Origin: Bacteroidota bacterium
GTDB taxonomy: Bacteria; Bacteroidota; Bacteroidia; Chitinophagales; Chitinophagaceae
Assembly: GCA_013286305.1 (NCBI GenBank)
Contig: JABDFW010000025.1
Coordinates: 1-37,822, forward strand
Length of the DNA: 37,822 nucleotides
Direction of reading: 5' to 3'
The translations under genes and the position numbers were made by a program. Of the stretch, positions 17,141-25,428 are shown piece after piece; the first letter of the stretch is position 1; every line of letters begins with the position of its first letter. Under the pieces are notes generated by a model that ran no database searches, was not told where the DNA came from, and worked only from the letters and a program-made list of their open reading frames with translations.

Positions 17141-18016
17141 ATGAGAAAGCGACTTTTTCATTTTTTATTATGGATGCTGCCGGGTATCTCTTTCTGTCAA
17201 AAAGAGCATCCACCAGCTACTGATAAATTATTCGACAAGGCCCACCAGCAAATTGACGACAGCATGTACAGCGACGCCATTGACACATACAGGCAAATAA
17301 TGAAGATATCAAGGCCCAATACAACACCGTTTGGTAAGGCATGCTACAATACAGGTTATGTATATGAACTGCTGAATAACTATACAGGGGCCAAACAAAT
17401 ATTTGGTCAAATATTAAAGGCCAATTACAATGAAATGGACAGGGGTGGAAAAGGTTCGGGCCTTATGGGCGAGCCTTATGCTTTATACAAACATAACGCC
17501 TGCGTGGAGCTTGCTGAAATGTCGCTTCGCGAAAAGGATTATAAGCTGGCCCTTGGCTATATCAGGCAATTTGATGAAAAATATCCTTACCGGCATTTTT
17601 GCGGCAATGAGATAGCGGGGAACAAAATATATACCGCTGGTATGTATGCCAGGGCATTTATTGGCCTGGGCGATACGGCAGAGGCCATAAAAAGATTACT
17701 CCCCCATATTTTTTACAACGGCCTTGCATCTAACGATGAGATTGTTGACCAAACCGTTTTACTACTGCTAAAGAAATATGACAGGGAGTTTTTATTAGCT
17801 GAATTAAACAAGGCAATTGAAAATATGACATTAAAACAATCAGTACAGGGTAAATATAAATATGATTATTATTCAATTGTTTTCCTGGGTGTAAACGTTG
17901 AATCACCATATATATCGTTCACCGATCTCAATAGCGAAACCCTAAAGGCGGATGAATTAACGCAACGAAAAATTGTTGCAAAACAGAGCGCGTTTTATAA
18001 AAAGATCAGCGAATGA
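17141..18016 (+). CDS. Secreted TPR-containing protein of unknown function
   Basis: 291 residues with a signal peptide (MRKRLFHFLLWMLPGISFCQ). Two or three TPR-like helical pairs lie at about 28-110 (SDAIDTYRQIM, CYNTGYVYELLNNYTGAKQIF) and 120-190 (ALGYIRQFDEKYP, ARAFIGLGDTAEAIKRL). The rest is unrecognised. It is convergent with trxB, whose stop is 47 nt away. Confidence 0.75.
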   Translation: MRKRLFHFLLWMLPGISFCQKEHPPATDKLFDKAHQQIDDSMYSDAIDTYRQIMKISRPNTTPFGKACYNTGYVYELLNNYTGAKQIFGQILKANYNEMDRGGKGSGLMGEPYALYKHNACVELAEMSLREKDYKLALGYIRQFDEKYPYRHFCGNEIAGNKIYTAGMYARAFIGLGDTAEAIKRLLPHIFYNGLASNDEIVDQTVLLLLKKYDREFLLAELNKAIENMTLKQSVQGKYKYDYYSIVFLGVNVESPYISFTDLNSETLKADELTQRKIVAKQSAFYKKISE

Positions 18017-18063
18017 ATTGTGGCTTAGCTAATAACCCGCAGGTACGAAAACTTACGGTTACG

Positions 18064-19017
18064 CTACGCCACTCCTTTCGCACTTAAATATCTTTCTGCA
18101 TCTAATGCAGCCATGCAGCCGCTGCCGGCGGCAGTAACCGCCTGGCGGTAAATTTTATCCTGCACATCCCCGGAGGCAAATACGCCTTCAATATTTGTTC
18201 TTGCCGAGCCCGGAATAGTTTTAATATACCCTGCCTCGTCCATATCTAACCATCCCTTAAAAATATCGCTGTTGGGCTGATGGCCGATGGCAACAAAAAA
18301 AGCGCTTACCGGTATGGATTGCTGTTCTTCTGTAAGAACATTCTTTATTGTAACAGACTGTACCTTATGTTCGCCAACAACTTCCACTGTTTCTGAATTC
18401 CAGTACACTTTTATGTTTGCCGTGTTTCTAACCCTGTCCTGCATTACTTTACTCGCCTTCATACCATGTTCGCCTTTGCGAACGATCATGTGCACCATGG
18501 TAGCCAGTTTTGATAAATACAACGCTTCTTCACAGGCTGTATCGCCTGCACCCACAATAGATACTTCCTTACCCCTGAAAAAGAAGCCATCGCAAACGGC
18601 GCAGGCGCTAACGCCATAACCATTCAGCCTTTGCTCGCTTTCAAGCCCAAGCCACTTGGCAGAAGCGCCTGTTGATATAATAACAGTATCTGCTTCTATC
18701 CATTTTTCTTCATCTATTTGTACTTTATGTACGGGGCCGGTAAAATCAACTTTAGTTGCAATACCATAGCGAATATCAGTGCCCATACGTGCCGCCTGTT
18801 TTTCAAAATGTACCATCATTTCAGGGCCTTGTATGCCATCTGCATAGCCTGGATAGTTTTCCACCTCGGTAGTAATGGTTAACTGGCCGCCTGGCTGAAT
18901 GCCCTGGTATAAAACGGGTTTCATATCCGCCCTTGCAGCATATATAGCTGCTGTATAGCCTGCCGGCCCTGAACCTATAATTAAACAATGTACATGCTCA
19001 ACCCCACTTGTTTCCAT
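18064..19017 (-). CDS. trxB: Thioredoxin-disulfide reductase
   Basis: 317 residues from the ATG at 19017; a TTG nine codons upstream is less likely. NADPH-dependent FAD flavoprotein that reduces thioredoxin. FAD site GSGPAGYTAAIYAARA (15-30), redox pair CAVC (C139, C142), NADPH site GAGDTACEEALYLSKLA, and the C-terminal FAD motif GVFASGDVQDKIYRQAVTAA are all intact. No thioredoxin gene lies next to it. Confidence 0.96.
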   Translation of the reverse strand: METSGVEHVHCLIIGSGPAGYTAAIYAARADMKPVLYQGIQPGGQLTITTEVENYPGYADGIQGPEMMVHFEKQAARMGTDIRYGIATKVDFTGPVHKVQIDEEKWIEADTVIISTGASAKWLGLESEQRLNGYGVSACAVCDGFFFRGKEVSIVGAGDTACEEALYLSKLATMVHMIVRKGEHGMKASKVMQDRVRNTANIKVYWNSETVEVVGEHKVQSVTIKNVLTEEQQSIPVSAFFVAIGHQPNSDIFKGWLDMDEAGYIKTIPGSARTNIEGVFASGDVQDKIYRQAVTAAGSGCMAALDAERYLSAKGVA

Positions 19018-19093
19018 GCTATTAGTTTTATATAATGACGTCAAAAATATTAAACCGTTACAGTTATCAGCTATTTGTTATTAACACATAAAA

Positions 19094-19984
19094 TCATTTG
19101 GGGATAATAATGGTTTTATACTGCGCCCCATATCCCGAGAACGCACCCAAAGCGCCATTGCTGATATTACCAATTACTTTAACGGGTGATGAAAATGGAT
19201 TGCCGGTGCTTTGATAGGCAAATTCCCATGTATTCCAAAATTCATACGTGGCTTTGTCAATATTGCAAAACTTTAAAGTAACTGTATCGTCCCTGTGCGC
19301 ATAACCTATATCATTTTTATTTTCATTTATGGCAGTTCTGTCATAACCCATAAAAAATGAAATGTTGTAGGTTTTTCCATCGGTAAATTCGTCATCAAAT
19401 ACAGAATTGGCCGGCGCTAAAAAAGGCTGGCTGTCAACTCTGGTAAAATAACGGATGTAGTTGCCGAGGCCCGGGGGATCGGTAAACCTTCCATACATAA
19501 CACAAAGGGTTGTATCCGGGTTGCCAAGAGATGGCGTCCACCATAATGAGTCACATTTTTTTGCAACAGGTGGTATGGTGGTTGCGGCGGTATAAGTATT
19601 GCCATCAGTAGTTTTAATAGTAAGCTGGTATTGCTTATTTAACGCACCGATGATATAAGACGGTGGATTGTTTTGATCATCTGTATAATAAAAATATTTA
19701 TACCCCGCGGAGTCAGTTACCGAATATTCTTTCAGCGTTGCAGTAGTAGTACCATCACCTACCGTTACAACAGCATTATGTACAAAAGCCGCAGATAACT
19801 GGGCAGGCGAAATGGTGTTGAAATAATTAAGTGAGCTGGATAGCACAACAAGCGGTGCCTGGTTATTCTCAATAGAAGCATCCACCACGAGAACAGGGGA
19901 TTGATTTTTTAAGTTGAGGCTGATATTCTTTTCACACGATACAAAAAAAACGATCATGCACAAGTAGCCTTTCCAATATTTCAT
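19094..19984 (-). CDS. DUF4249-family lipoprotein
   Basis: 296 residues. The N-terminus MKYWKGYLCMIVFFVSCEK carries a lipobox-like VSC (Cys17). Family hallmarks are LVVDASIENNQAPLVVLSSSLNYFNTI and a second half with YIRYFTRVDSQPF and FDDEFTDGKTY. DUF4249 proteins are usually encoded beside TonB-dependent receptors and thought to be outer-membrane associated, but here no receptor gene is adjacent. Function unknown. Confidence 0.85.
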   Translation of the reverse strand: MKYWKGYLCMIVFFVSCEKNISLNLKNQSPVLVVDASIENNQAPLVVLSSSLNYFNTISPAQLSAAFVHNAVVTVGDGTTTATLKEYSVTDSAGYKYFYYTDDQNNPPSYIIGALNKQYQLTIKTTDGNTYTAATTIPPVAKKCDSLWWTPSLGNPDTTLCVMYGRFTDPPGLGNYIRYFTRVDSQPFLAPANSVFDDEFTDGKTYNISFFMGYDRTAINENKNDIGYAHRDDTVTLKFCNIDKATYEFWNTWEFAYQSTGNPFSSPVKVIGNISNGALGAFSGYGAQYKTIIIPK

Positions 19985-20138
19985 GCTGCAAAATTAATCA
20001 ATTACTATGGAAAGCTTAACCTAAGAAAGTTTACGCAAAATAGTAATATTTATTCCTTTAAATTTCATCTTACTCCCTGTTTTTAGCACAGTCAGATAGA
20101 GACCGTCAGACTGCTTTAAAACATCCAAACTTCTTTCA

Positions 20139-20168
20139 ATGGACTATCGGCCATGGACTATGGACTCT
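20139..20168. repeat. ATGGACT word repeat
   Basis: ggccatggactatggact at 20149-20166 recurs exactly at 30193-30210, and its core recurs in reverse at 30093-30108. It lies just past the cysK stop. The rest of the 185-nt spacer (19985-20169) shows nothing else clear. Confidence 0.65.
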
Positions 20169-20169
20169 C

Positions 20170-21084
20170 TTAAGCAAACAACCCATCAATGCTCAGGTAA
20201 CGCTCACCGGTATCATAATTAAAAATAAGCACCTTACTGCCTGCAGGAATATCGGGCAATTTTTTGGCCAGTGCAGCCATAGTAGCACCACTGGATATAC
20301 CCTGAAAAATGCCTTCTTCTTTTGCAGCACGGCGTGTATATTCAAACGACTCGTCCTTACCCACTTTAATTACACCATCTAGTACACTAGTGTGCAGGTT
20401 GGCAGGTATAAAGCCTGCGCCAATACCCTGTATTGGGTGCGGCGCCGGGCTGCCACCGCTTATAACCGGTGATAATTCGGGTTCCACCGCAAACACTTTA
20501 ATATTTGGAAAGTGTTTTTTTAATTCCTCCCCTACGCCTGTAATATGGCCGCCTGTTCCCACACCGGTAATAAGAAAATCTAAGCCGGCGGGAAAATCAT
20601 TCAATATTTCCTGCGCGGTGGTTTTAACATGAATATCAATATTTGCCTGGTTGTCAAACTGCTGGGGCATCCAGGCTTTTGGCGTTGATGCTACCAGTTC
20701 TTTTGCTTTTTCAATGGCGCCTTTCATACCCTTTTCGCGGGGCGTTAATTCAAACGATGCACCATAAACGCTCATCAGCCTTCTGCGCTCAACGCTCATG
20801 CTTTCGGGCATAACAAGTATTAACTTATACCCTTTTACTGCAGCTACAATTGCCAGGCCGATGCCTGTATTGCCCGATGTAGGTTCAATAATAACGCTGT
20901 TTGCTTTAAGTATGCCCTTTTTCTCTGCATCTTCCACCATACTCAATGCTATGCGGTCTTTTATACTTCCTCCGGGGTTGGCCCTTTCTAATTTGCTCCA
21001 AACCTCAATATTTGAGGGGAATAAACGGTTAATACGTACGTGTGGTGTGTTTCCAATAGTTTCCAGGATGTTGTTTGCTTTCAT
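20170..21084 (-). CDS. cysK: Cysteine synthase (O-acetylserine sulfhydrylase)
   Basis: 304 residues. PLP enzyme making cysteine from O-acetylserine and sulfide. The PLP lysine is K42 in [11 protein letters not shown], the substrate loop is PTSGNTG (68-74) and the phosphate-binding loop is GTGGHITG. The family-typical SSGA is near the C-terminus. Lies downstream of cysE on the same strand with a 189-nt repeat-bearing spacer, and is probably read from the same promoter through the Cys leader at 22105-22233. CysK could equally be called CysM-like; the motifs do not separate these well. Confidence 0.94.
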   Translation of the reverse strand: MKANNILETIGNTPHVRINRLFPSNIEVWSKLERANPGGSIKDRIALSMVEDAEKKGILKANSVIIEPTSGNTGIGLAIVAAVKGYKLILVMPESMSVERRRLMSVYGASFELTPREKGMKGAIEKAKELVASTPKAWMPQQFDNQANIDIHVKTTAQEILNDFPAGLDFLITGVGTGGHITGVGEELKKHFPNIKVFAVEPELSPVISGGSPAPHPIQGIGAGFIPANLHTSVLDGVIKVGKDESFEYTRRAAKEEGIFQGISSGATMAALAKKLPDIPAGSKVLIFNYDTGERYLSIDGLFA

Positions 21085-21090
21085 GTATGT

Positions 21091-21160
21091 TAGTTTGAAT
21101 GTTTGAGCGTTTGAAAAGTTTGAATGTTCACAAGTTCACGGGTTCCAAAGTTCACGGGCT
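21091..21160. repeat. Composite dispersed repeat between cysE and cysK
   Basis: agtttgaatgtttgagcgtt followed by gttcacaagttcacgggtt and another ttcacggg. Same word order as the repeat at 4844-4912. The remaining bases of the 189-nt spacer show no gene. Confidence 0.7.
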
Positions 21161-21273
21161 GACGGTTTCGGATGTTTTTAGTTTTGTGTTCTTAGTTCTT
21201 TAGGCATCCCTCACCAAATCAAATTTCTTCATCTTCACAATCCCTAAAATCTACCCAAATCCCCGTCCCGGTT

Positions 21274-22086
21274 CTATATAATAAAATTTATCGGCTCCTC
21301 TTCAAAATCTGTTCTTTCATTTACTACCGTTTGGTTTTTGTGATACACCACGCTAAACGGCGGAATGCTTTTGGTTATCCATGTGTTACCGCCTATAATG
21401 CTGTCCCGGCCAATTACCGTATTGCCTCCAAGAATAGTGCTTCCTGCGTAAATTATCACATTATCTTCTATCGTTGGATGGCGTTTGCTTTTTGCATCTT
21501 CTTTACGCACAGCCAGCGCACCAAGCGTAACGCCCTGGTATATTTTTACATTGTCGCCAATAATAGCTGTTTCGCCTATTACTACGCCCGTACCATGATC
21601 AATAAAGAATGGGCAACCTATAGCAGCACCCGGGTTTATATCAATACCTGTTTTGCTATGCGCCCACTCACTCATCATCCTGGGTATTAAGGGCACTTTT
21701 GCAAGATATAACGGGTGTGCAAGACGATGCACCATTAATGCTGAGAAACCTGGATAGGAAAGCAGCACTTCTTCGACTGAAGAAGCGGCGGGGTCAAATT
21801 CTAAGATCAGCAGGGCATCTTTAAGCAACCGCTCTTTTATTGTTTCCAGCTCACTGAAAAATTCAAACACGATGGAAGACGAATCAAGAGAATTATTGCT
21901 GTCAACAGATCTTATCAATACACAAAGCTGTTTCTGCAGCTTTTCGTGCTGAATATGATGCTGCTTTAAAAAATCGTCCGTATGATTTGTAACATGAAAC
22001 AAGTACCGGGTAAGTTCATCCGTAAACCGGCAAACCTCATCCTTTGACGGCAACACATGGCTTAAAACAAAACCAGGATATTTCAT
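21274..22086 (-). CDS. cysE: Serine O-acetyltransferase
   Basis: 270 residues. It acetylates serine with acetyl-CoA as the first step of cysteine synthesis. Helical N-terminal region, then LMVHRLAHPLY and the left-handed beta-helix hexapeptide region GIDINPGAAIGCPFFIDHGTG through GDNVKIYQGVTLGALAV to STILGGNTVIGRDSIIGGN. His in the FIDHGTG segment is the family's active-site position. The ATG at 22086 lies 18 nt after the U run of an intrinsic terminator preceded by a Cys-rich leader ORF, so expression is likely set by attenuation. Confidence 0.94.
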   Translation of the reverse strand: MKYPGFVLSHVLPSKDEVCRFTDELTRYLFHVTNHTDDFLKQHHIQHEKLQKQLCVLIRSVDSNNSLDSSSIVFEFFSELETIKERLLKDALLILEFDPAASSVEEVLLSYPGFSALMVHRLAHPLYLAKVPLIPRMMSEWAHSKTGIDINPGAAIGCPFFIDHGTGVVIGETAIIGDNVKIYQGVTLGALAVRKEDAKSKRHPTIEDNVIIYAGSTILGGNTVIGRDSIIGGNTWITKSIPPFSVVYHKNQTVVNERTDFEEEPINFII

Positions 22087-22104
22087 AATTGCTTTTGTTT
22101 GAGT

Positions 22105-22131
22105 AAAAAAAATCCCGCACTTAGCGGGATT
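22105..22131 (-). terminator. Attenuator terminator hairpin before cysE
   Basis: On the minus strand AATCCCGC / GCGGGATT with loop TAAGT (22111-22118 pairs 22124-22131), running straight into eight U (22105-22112 on the DNA). It lies 18 nt upstream of the cysE ATG and downstream of the Cys leader ORF, so it can only act on the cysE leader transcript. Confidence 0.85.
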
Positions 22132-22159
22132 AATTATATAATATAATTTTACAAACCCC
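22126..22159 (-). promoter_or_regulatory. Antiterminator hairpin alternative to the cysE terminator
   Basis: On the minus strand GGGGTT (22159-22154), which begins 5 nt after the leader stop codon, can pair with AATCCC (22131-22126), the 5' arm of the terminator. Inside this, AATTATA / TATAATT (22148-22142 with 22138-22132) forms a perfect 7-bp stem with a 3-nt loop. Forming this hairpin excludes the terminator. Confidence 0.7.
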
Positions 22160-22164
22160 TGCCC

Positions 22165-22209
22165 TTAAGGTGTACAACAACAAGCGCAACAAAAAAGTTT
22201 GTTTATCAT
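22165..22209 (-). CDS. Cysteine-rich leader peptide of cysE (attenuation)
   Basis: 14-codon ORF reading MINKLFCCACCCTP, starting ATG at 22209 and stopping TAA at 22165. Five of 14 codons are Cys, in two clusters (TGT TGC, then TGT TGT TGT). It begins about 10 nt after the predicted transcription start, and its stop lies 5 nt before the antiterminator arm. Known logic of such leaders: charged Cys-tRNA lets the ribosome reach the stop and cover GGGGTT, so the terminator forms. Scarce Cys-tRNA stalls it on Cys codons, GGGGTT pairs with AATCCC and cysE is read. Function is inferred; the ORF and structures are seen directly. Confidence 0.82.
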   Translation of the reverse strand: MINKLFCCACCCTP

Positions 22210-22225
22210 CACTACTAATTGGCTA

Positions 22226-22259
22226 CAAAAATAGTGGACTAATTTGAAATTAGCGCCAA
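22226..22259 (-). promoter_or_regulatory. Promoter of the cysE leader transcript
   Basis: On the minus strand TATTTTTG at 22233-22226 matches TAnnTTTG exactly. TTGG at 22259-22256, 22 nt further up, is close to the TTTG element. The predicted start near 22220 leaves about 10 nt before the leader ATG. Confidence 0.5.
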
Positions 22260-22390
22260 TAAAGACGGGATTGAGGATAAAAAATTCCGCTTTTGGCAAA
22301 TGTTTTAGAAACGCTGTAACTTTTATCTTTACAAATTCCTCACTTCCGTGAGCCAAATGGCTTTCGCAGAGAGTTAGGTTAAATATTTTT

Positions 22391-22864
22391 ATGAAAATAC
22401 AATTTTGGTCGGTTGGCAAACCACATGAAGCCTATATTAAACAGGGCACCGATGATTTTACCAGCCGCATTAATAAATACTTTAATGCGGAGTGGCTTAT
22501 TATTCCACCACCAAAAAATGTCGCTGTTTTAAAGGAAGCAGAACTAAAAAAACAGGAAGCCAAAGCTATACTTCAGCAATTACAGAAAGATGATGTATTG
22601 ATATTATTAGATGAAAGAGGCAGGCAATTCACCTCCCCCGAACTTGCACAATTATTACAACAACAGGCAAATGAAAGTGTGAAGCGGGTAATATTTTTAA
22701 TAGGGGGCGCCTTTGGTGCAGATGAGGAAGTTAGGAAGAGGGCCAATATAACCTGGAGCTTATCAAAGCTTGTATTCCCGCACATGCTTGTGAGATTGAT
22801 GCTGGCAGAACAGGTGTACCGGGCATGTACCATTTTAAGAAATGAAAAATATCATCATAGCTAA
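22391..22864 (+). CDS. rlmH: 23S rRNA pseudouridine-1915 N3-methyltransferase RlmH
   Basis: 157 residues, SPOUT fold. Starts MKIQFWSVGKPHEAYI. The SAM knot region is visible as VIFLIGGAFGADEEVRKRAN and SLSKLVFPHMLVRLMLAEQVYRA, ending RNEKYHHS as usual for RlmH. Divergent from the cysE leader; the 300-nt gap between them is explained mostly by that leader. Confidence 0.97.
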   Translation: MKIQFWSVGKPHEAYIKQGTDDFTSRINKYFNAEWLIIPPPKNVAVLKEAELKKQEAKAILQQLQKDDVLILLDERGRQFTSPELAQLLQQQANESVKRVIFLIGGAFGADEEVRKRANITWSLSKLVFPHMLVRLMLAEQVYRACTILRNEKYHHS

Positions 22865-22931
22865 TCAACATGAATTGATATTTCAACAATTAGTATGTTT
22901 ACTATACTTTTATCGCACAATATATTTATAA

Positions 22932-23585
22932 ATGTCACCAACGCCAATATTAACCATCATTATAATTGCAATAACGGCGCTCATATCGTTCGCGGCTTTC
23001 TCCAACCAAAAGCTGATGGATGACCTTATCTTTTATCCTCCTGCGGTTAGCAAACACAACCAATGGTACCGTTTTATCACTTGCGGGTTTATACATGGCG
23101 ATACAGGGCATTTAATATTTAATATGCTTTCCTTTTACTTTTTTGGTGCTATTGTAGAGCCCACTTTTGGTCAATTATTTGGTGATAAAGGCAAGGTGCT
23201 TTTTATTGTATTATACCTTTCTGCCCTTTTTGTTTGCCTGCTGCCAACCTATTTTAAAAACAGGGATAACTATTACTACAAAAGCCTCGGCGCATCCGGC
23301 GCTGTTTCAGCTATTATATTTGCGGGTATTTGTATTGCACCACAAAGCGGCATTCGTTTGTTTTTTATTCCATTTGATATCCCGGGCTTTATTTTTGGGC
23401 CGTTGTACCTAATAGGAACGGCTATAATGGATAAACGTGGTGGAGGAAGAATTAATCATTCTGCACATTTGTGGGGAGCATTGTATGGTGTTGTTTTCTT
23501 TATGGCTGCCTGCTTTATACTTACCAATATTAATCCAATTACCTATTTTGTTGACCAGGTAAACGCATATATTAAAAGCTTTTGA
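22932..23585 (+). CDS. Rhomboid-family intramembrane serine protease
   Basis: 217 residues with about six hydrophobic segments. Catalytic Ser122 in LGASGAVSA and His179 in NHSAHLWGALYG are in the family positions. The conserved HGDTGHLIFNMLSFYFFG segment (55-72) is present. Its last 14 nt overlap the 3' end of tilS on the other strand. Substrate unknown. Confidence 0.92.
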   Translation: MSPTPILTIIIIAITALISFAAFSNQKLMDDLIFYPPAVSKHNQWYRFITCGFIHGDTGHLIFNMLSFYFFGAIVEPTFGQLFGDKGKVLFIVLYLSALFVCLLPTYFKNRDNYYYKSLGASGAVSAIIFAGICIAPQSGIRLFFIPFDIPGFIFGPLYLIGTAIMDKRGGGRINHSAHLWGALYGVVFFMAACFILTNINPITYFVDQVNAYIKSF

Positions 23586-25008
23586 CTAAGCCTATTTGAA
23601 GGATATTTTTGCTGGATGCAGTTATTTTAAATCTGTCATCAATACGTAAACCAATAACCCAAATAATTTTTTTATCCATCTCAAGCACCCATACATTTTC
23701 CTTCTCTGTTTTAGAGAGTTTTTGATCAATAAAGAATTTGCCCAGCTTTTTCTTTTTTTGCATACCTAACGGATAAAAATAATCACCCTGATTCCATTTG
23801 CGCAATAAAAGAGGGAATTGAATTTGAGAAGCATCAAGGCTGGCCACAGAAGGAGCATCGTGAAGTGTAAAGTGTGAAACATGGGCAGTTGACAACGCCA
23901 ATGCACCGTTTTCAAAAATAACTTTTTTGTCGCCTTCTTCTATTAAGATATGCTGCGCTGTTTCGGTTTGCAATGGCGCGATAATTATCCAGTTACGGTT
24001 TTTAATAATGCGGTTTGTTGCGGATGCAACATAACTGCCATTGGCTGCCTGCAAAAGTTTGATCACTTCTGTAGTTTGATGGGAAGAAAAGCCAAACTCT
24101 TTAATGATCTCCCAAACAATGGTTTGCAGTGGCGCCGTTTGTTGCAGTTTTAAAACAGGAATATGCCATTCGTTGCCTTTTTGTTCGAGTAATTTCTTTT
24201 TATGCAGGGCAATGGCTTCGTTGTATAATATTTCGGCTTCGTTAAAGCGTTCGATATTTTGCAGCAGGTTATCTTCTGCATTAGTGAAAATCTCTTTTGC
24301 CTGTGGCAGCATTTGCAGACGAATAAAATTGCGGGTATATTTATCTGATGCATTAGATGAATCCTCTACCCATTCAAGTGCATTTCCTTTTGCATAGCTG
24401 AGAATTTCTTCCCGCTTTGCGAACAACAGTGGCCTGAGAATATTTCCCTGGATGGTTGGGATGCCATGCAAGCCATGAATACCCGTGCCCCGGAAAAAAT
24501 TTATCAGTAGTGTCTCAATATTATCATTGGCATGGTGCGCGGTGATGATGTAAAAAGTGGAAGCAGTTTCCAGTTTCAGGTTGCCGGTTGCCGGTTGCCG
24601 GTTACTGGTGACAGGTTGAACGCTTAACTTTTCACTCTTAACTTTTAACTTTTCACTTTTAACTATATCCTCAAACCAATCATACCTTAATTTCCTTGCT
24701 GCTTCCTGGATGGATATTTTGTGTTGCCGGGCATATATTTCTGTTTCAAATCTTTTTACCAATACCTCCTTATTATATTTACCGCCCAATGTTTTTACAA
24801 AAGCTTCATCTCTTTCGCTCTCTTTGCCTCTTAGTTTAAAATTACAATGCGCTATTACAAAATCGAAGCCGCTTTTAGCAAACAGGCCAGTTAATACAAC
24901 ACTATCCACACCACCACTAACTGCAAGCAAAAGCTTACTGTTAGATGGCTTTAAAAAAGGGAACTCCGTTTTTAAATGATGCTGAAATTGTTGTAAAAGG
25001 TCATTCAT
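23572..25008 (-). CDS. tilS: tRNA(Ile)-lysidine synthase with an in-frame repeat insertion
   Basis: 478 residues. It modifies C34 of tRNA-Ile(CAU) to lysidine. The PP-loop motif SGGVDS is at 31-36, with family landmarks IAHCNFKLRGKES, EAARKLRYDWFE, ITAHHANDNIETLLINFFRGTG and WVEDSSN, and the C-terminal tRNA-binding domain. Between LRYDWFEDIV and FYIITAHH lie about 34 extra residues (117-150) of KSEKLKVKSEKLSV and QPVTSNRQPATGN type. They are translated dispersed-repeat DNA at 24559-24660. The frame is kept, so the gene may still work. The start follows a terminator by 15 nt. Confidence 0.93.
   Translation of the reverse strand: MNDLLQQFQHHLKTEFPFLKPSNSKLLLAVSGGVDSVVLTGLFAKSGFDFVIAHCNFKLRGKESERDEAFVKTLGGKYNKEVLVKRFETEIYARQHKISIQEAARKLRYDWFEDIVKSEKLKVKSEKLSVQPVTSNRQPATGNLKLETASTFYIITAHHANDNIETLLINFFRGTGIHGLHGIPTIQGNILRPLLFAKREEILSYAKGNALEWVEDSSNASDKYTRNFIRLQMLPQAKEIFTNAEDNLLQNIERFNEAEILYNEAIALHKKKLLEQKGNEWHIPVLKLQQTAPLQTIVWEIIKEFGFSSHQTTEVIKLLQAANGSYVASATNRIIKNRNWIIIAPLQTETAQHILIEEGDKKVIFENGALALSTAHVSHFTLHDAPSVASLDASQIQFPLLLRKWNQGDYFYPLGMQKKKKLGKFFIDQKLSKTEKENVWVLEMDKKIIWVIGLRIDDRFKITASSKNILQIGLVKSF
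24559..24660. repeat. Low-complexity repeat inserted in frame within tilS
   Basis: ggttgccggttgccggttgc words followed by ttaacttttcactcttaac words. Both look like intergenic repeat types common in Bacteroidota, here inside a coding sequence where normal TilS proteins have no such segment. Confidence 0.75.
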
Positions 25009-25023
25009 ACTGCAATATTGAAT

Positions 25024-25049
25024 AAAAAGCCCCGCAAAATTTGCAGGGC
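25024..25049 (-). terminator. Intrinsic terminator between the antitoxin-like gene and tilS
   Basis: gccccgcaaa (25029-25038) pairs with tttgcagggc (25040-25049), one mismatch, followed on the minus strand by five T (25028-25024). It lies 15 nt before the tilS start, so tilS must be transcribed through it or from a start at or after it. Confidence 0.65.
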
Positions 25050-25120
25050 AGCCATAAATAGTTCAAAAAAAAATCCCCGTTCAAAAAAATTTGCACTGGG
25101 CGTCCAAAATATATCCTGTA

Positions 25121-25363
25121 TTATTTCATCCTCCATTTATCATACTTTTTCATCACCTCGTCATTGGGGATCAATTTACCAGTTTTTACCTCCGCCAAAG
25201 CTTTATCAATAGCCTTTTGCTGTTCTTCGCTTGTTTCGTTCCACCAGTCTTGTTGCTCGTCCATGAAAGATTTTACCACGGTCAATACCGTTTTTTTCTG
25301 CTTAATATTTAAGTTTGGCAGGTATTGTGTTATTTCTTTTTCCAATGATTTTGCAGAATCCAT
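25121..25363 (-). CDS. Orphan addiction-module antitoxin-like protein
   Basis: 80 residues. The C-terminal pattern EEQQKAIDKALAEVKTGKLIPNDEVMKKYDKW (shown in parts: IDKALAEVKTGK, NDEVMKKYDKW) resembles antitoxins of RelE/ParE modules. No toxin-like ORF is found between it and tilS or glnS, so it appears solitary. It may also be a small regulatory protein unrelated to a toxin. Confidence 0.6.
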   Translation of the reverse strand: MDSAKSLEKEITQYLPNLNIKQKKTVLTVVKSFMDEQQDWWNETSEEQQKAIDKALAEVKTGKLIPNDEVMKKYDKWRMK

Positions 25364-25428
25364 AAAATCTTATTTATAAAAATTTAAACTAAAAGTTTAG
25401 GCATAAGGGCTAATTCAGCTATTAAATC

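Noticed and set aside
22087-22233. The cysE leader as a SAM or other metabolite riboswitch
   Set aside because: No known riboswitch core could be traced. The Cys-rich ORF plus alternative hairpins explains the leader better.
22165-22419. An 84-codon minus-strand ORF overlapping the rlmH start
   Set aside because: Only its last 14 codons, from the ATG at 22209, make sense as the Cys leader. The upstream part runs through the promoter and antisense to rlmH and lacks a good start.
23572-23585. The 14-nt tail overlap of the rhomboid gene and tilS as a regulatory device
   Set aside because: Short convergent overlaps are common and nothing else points to regulation here.
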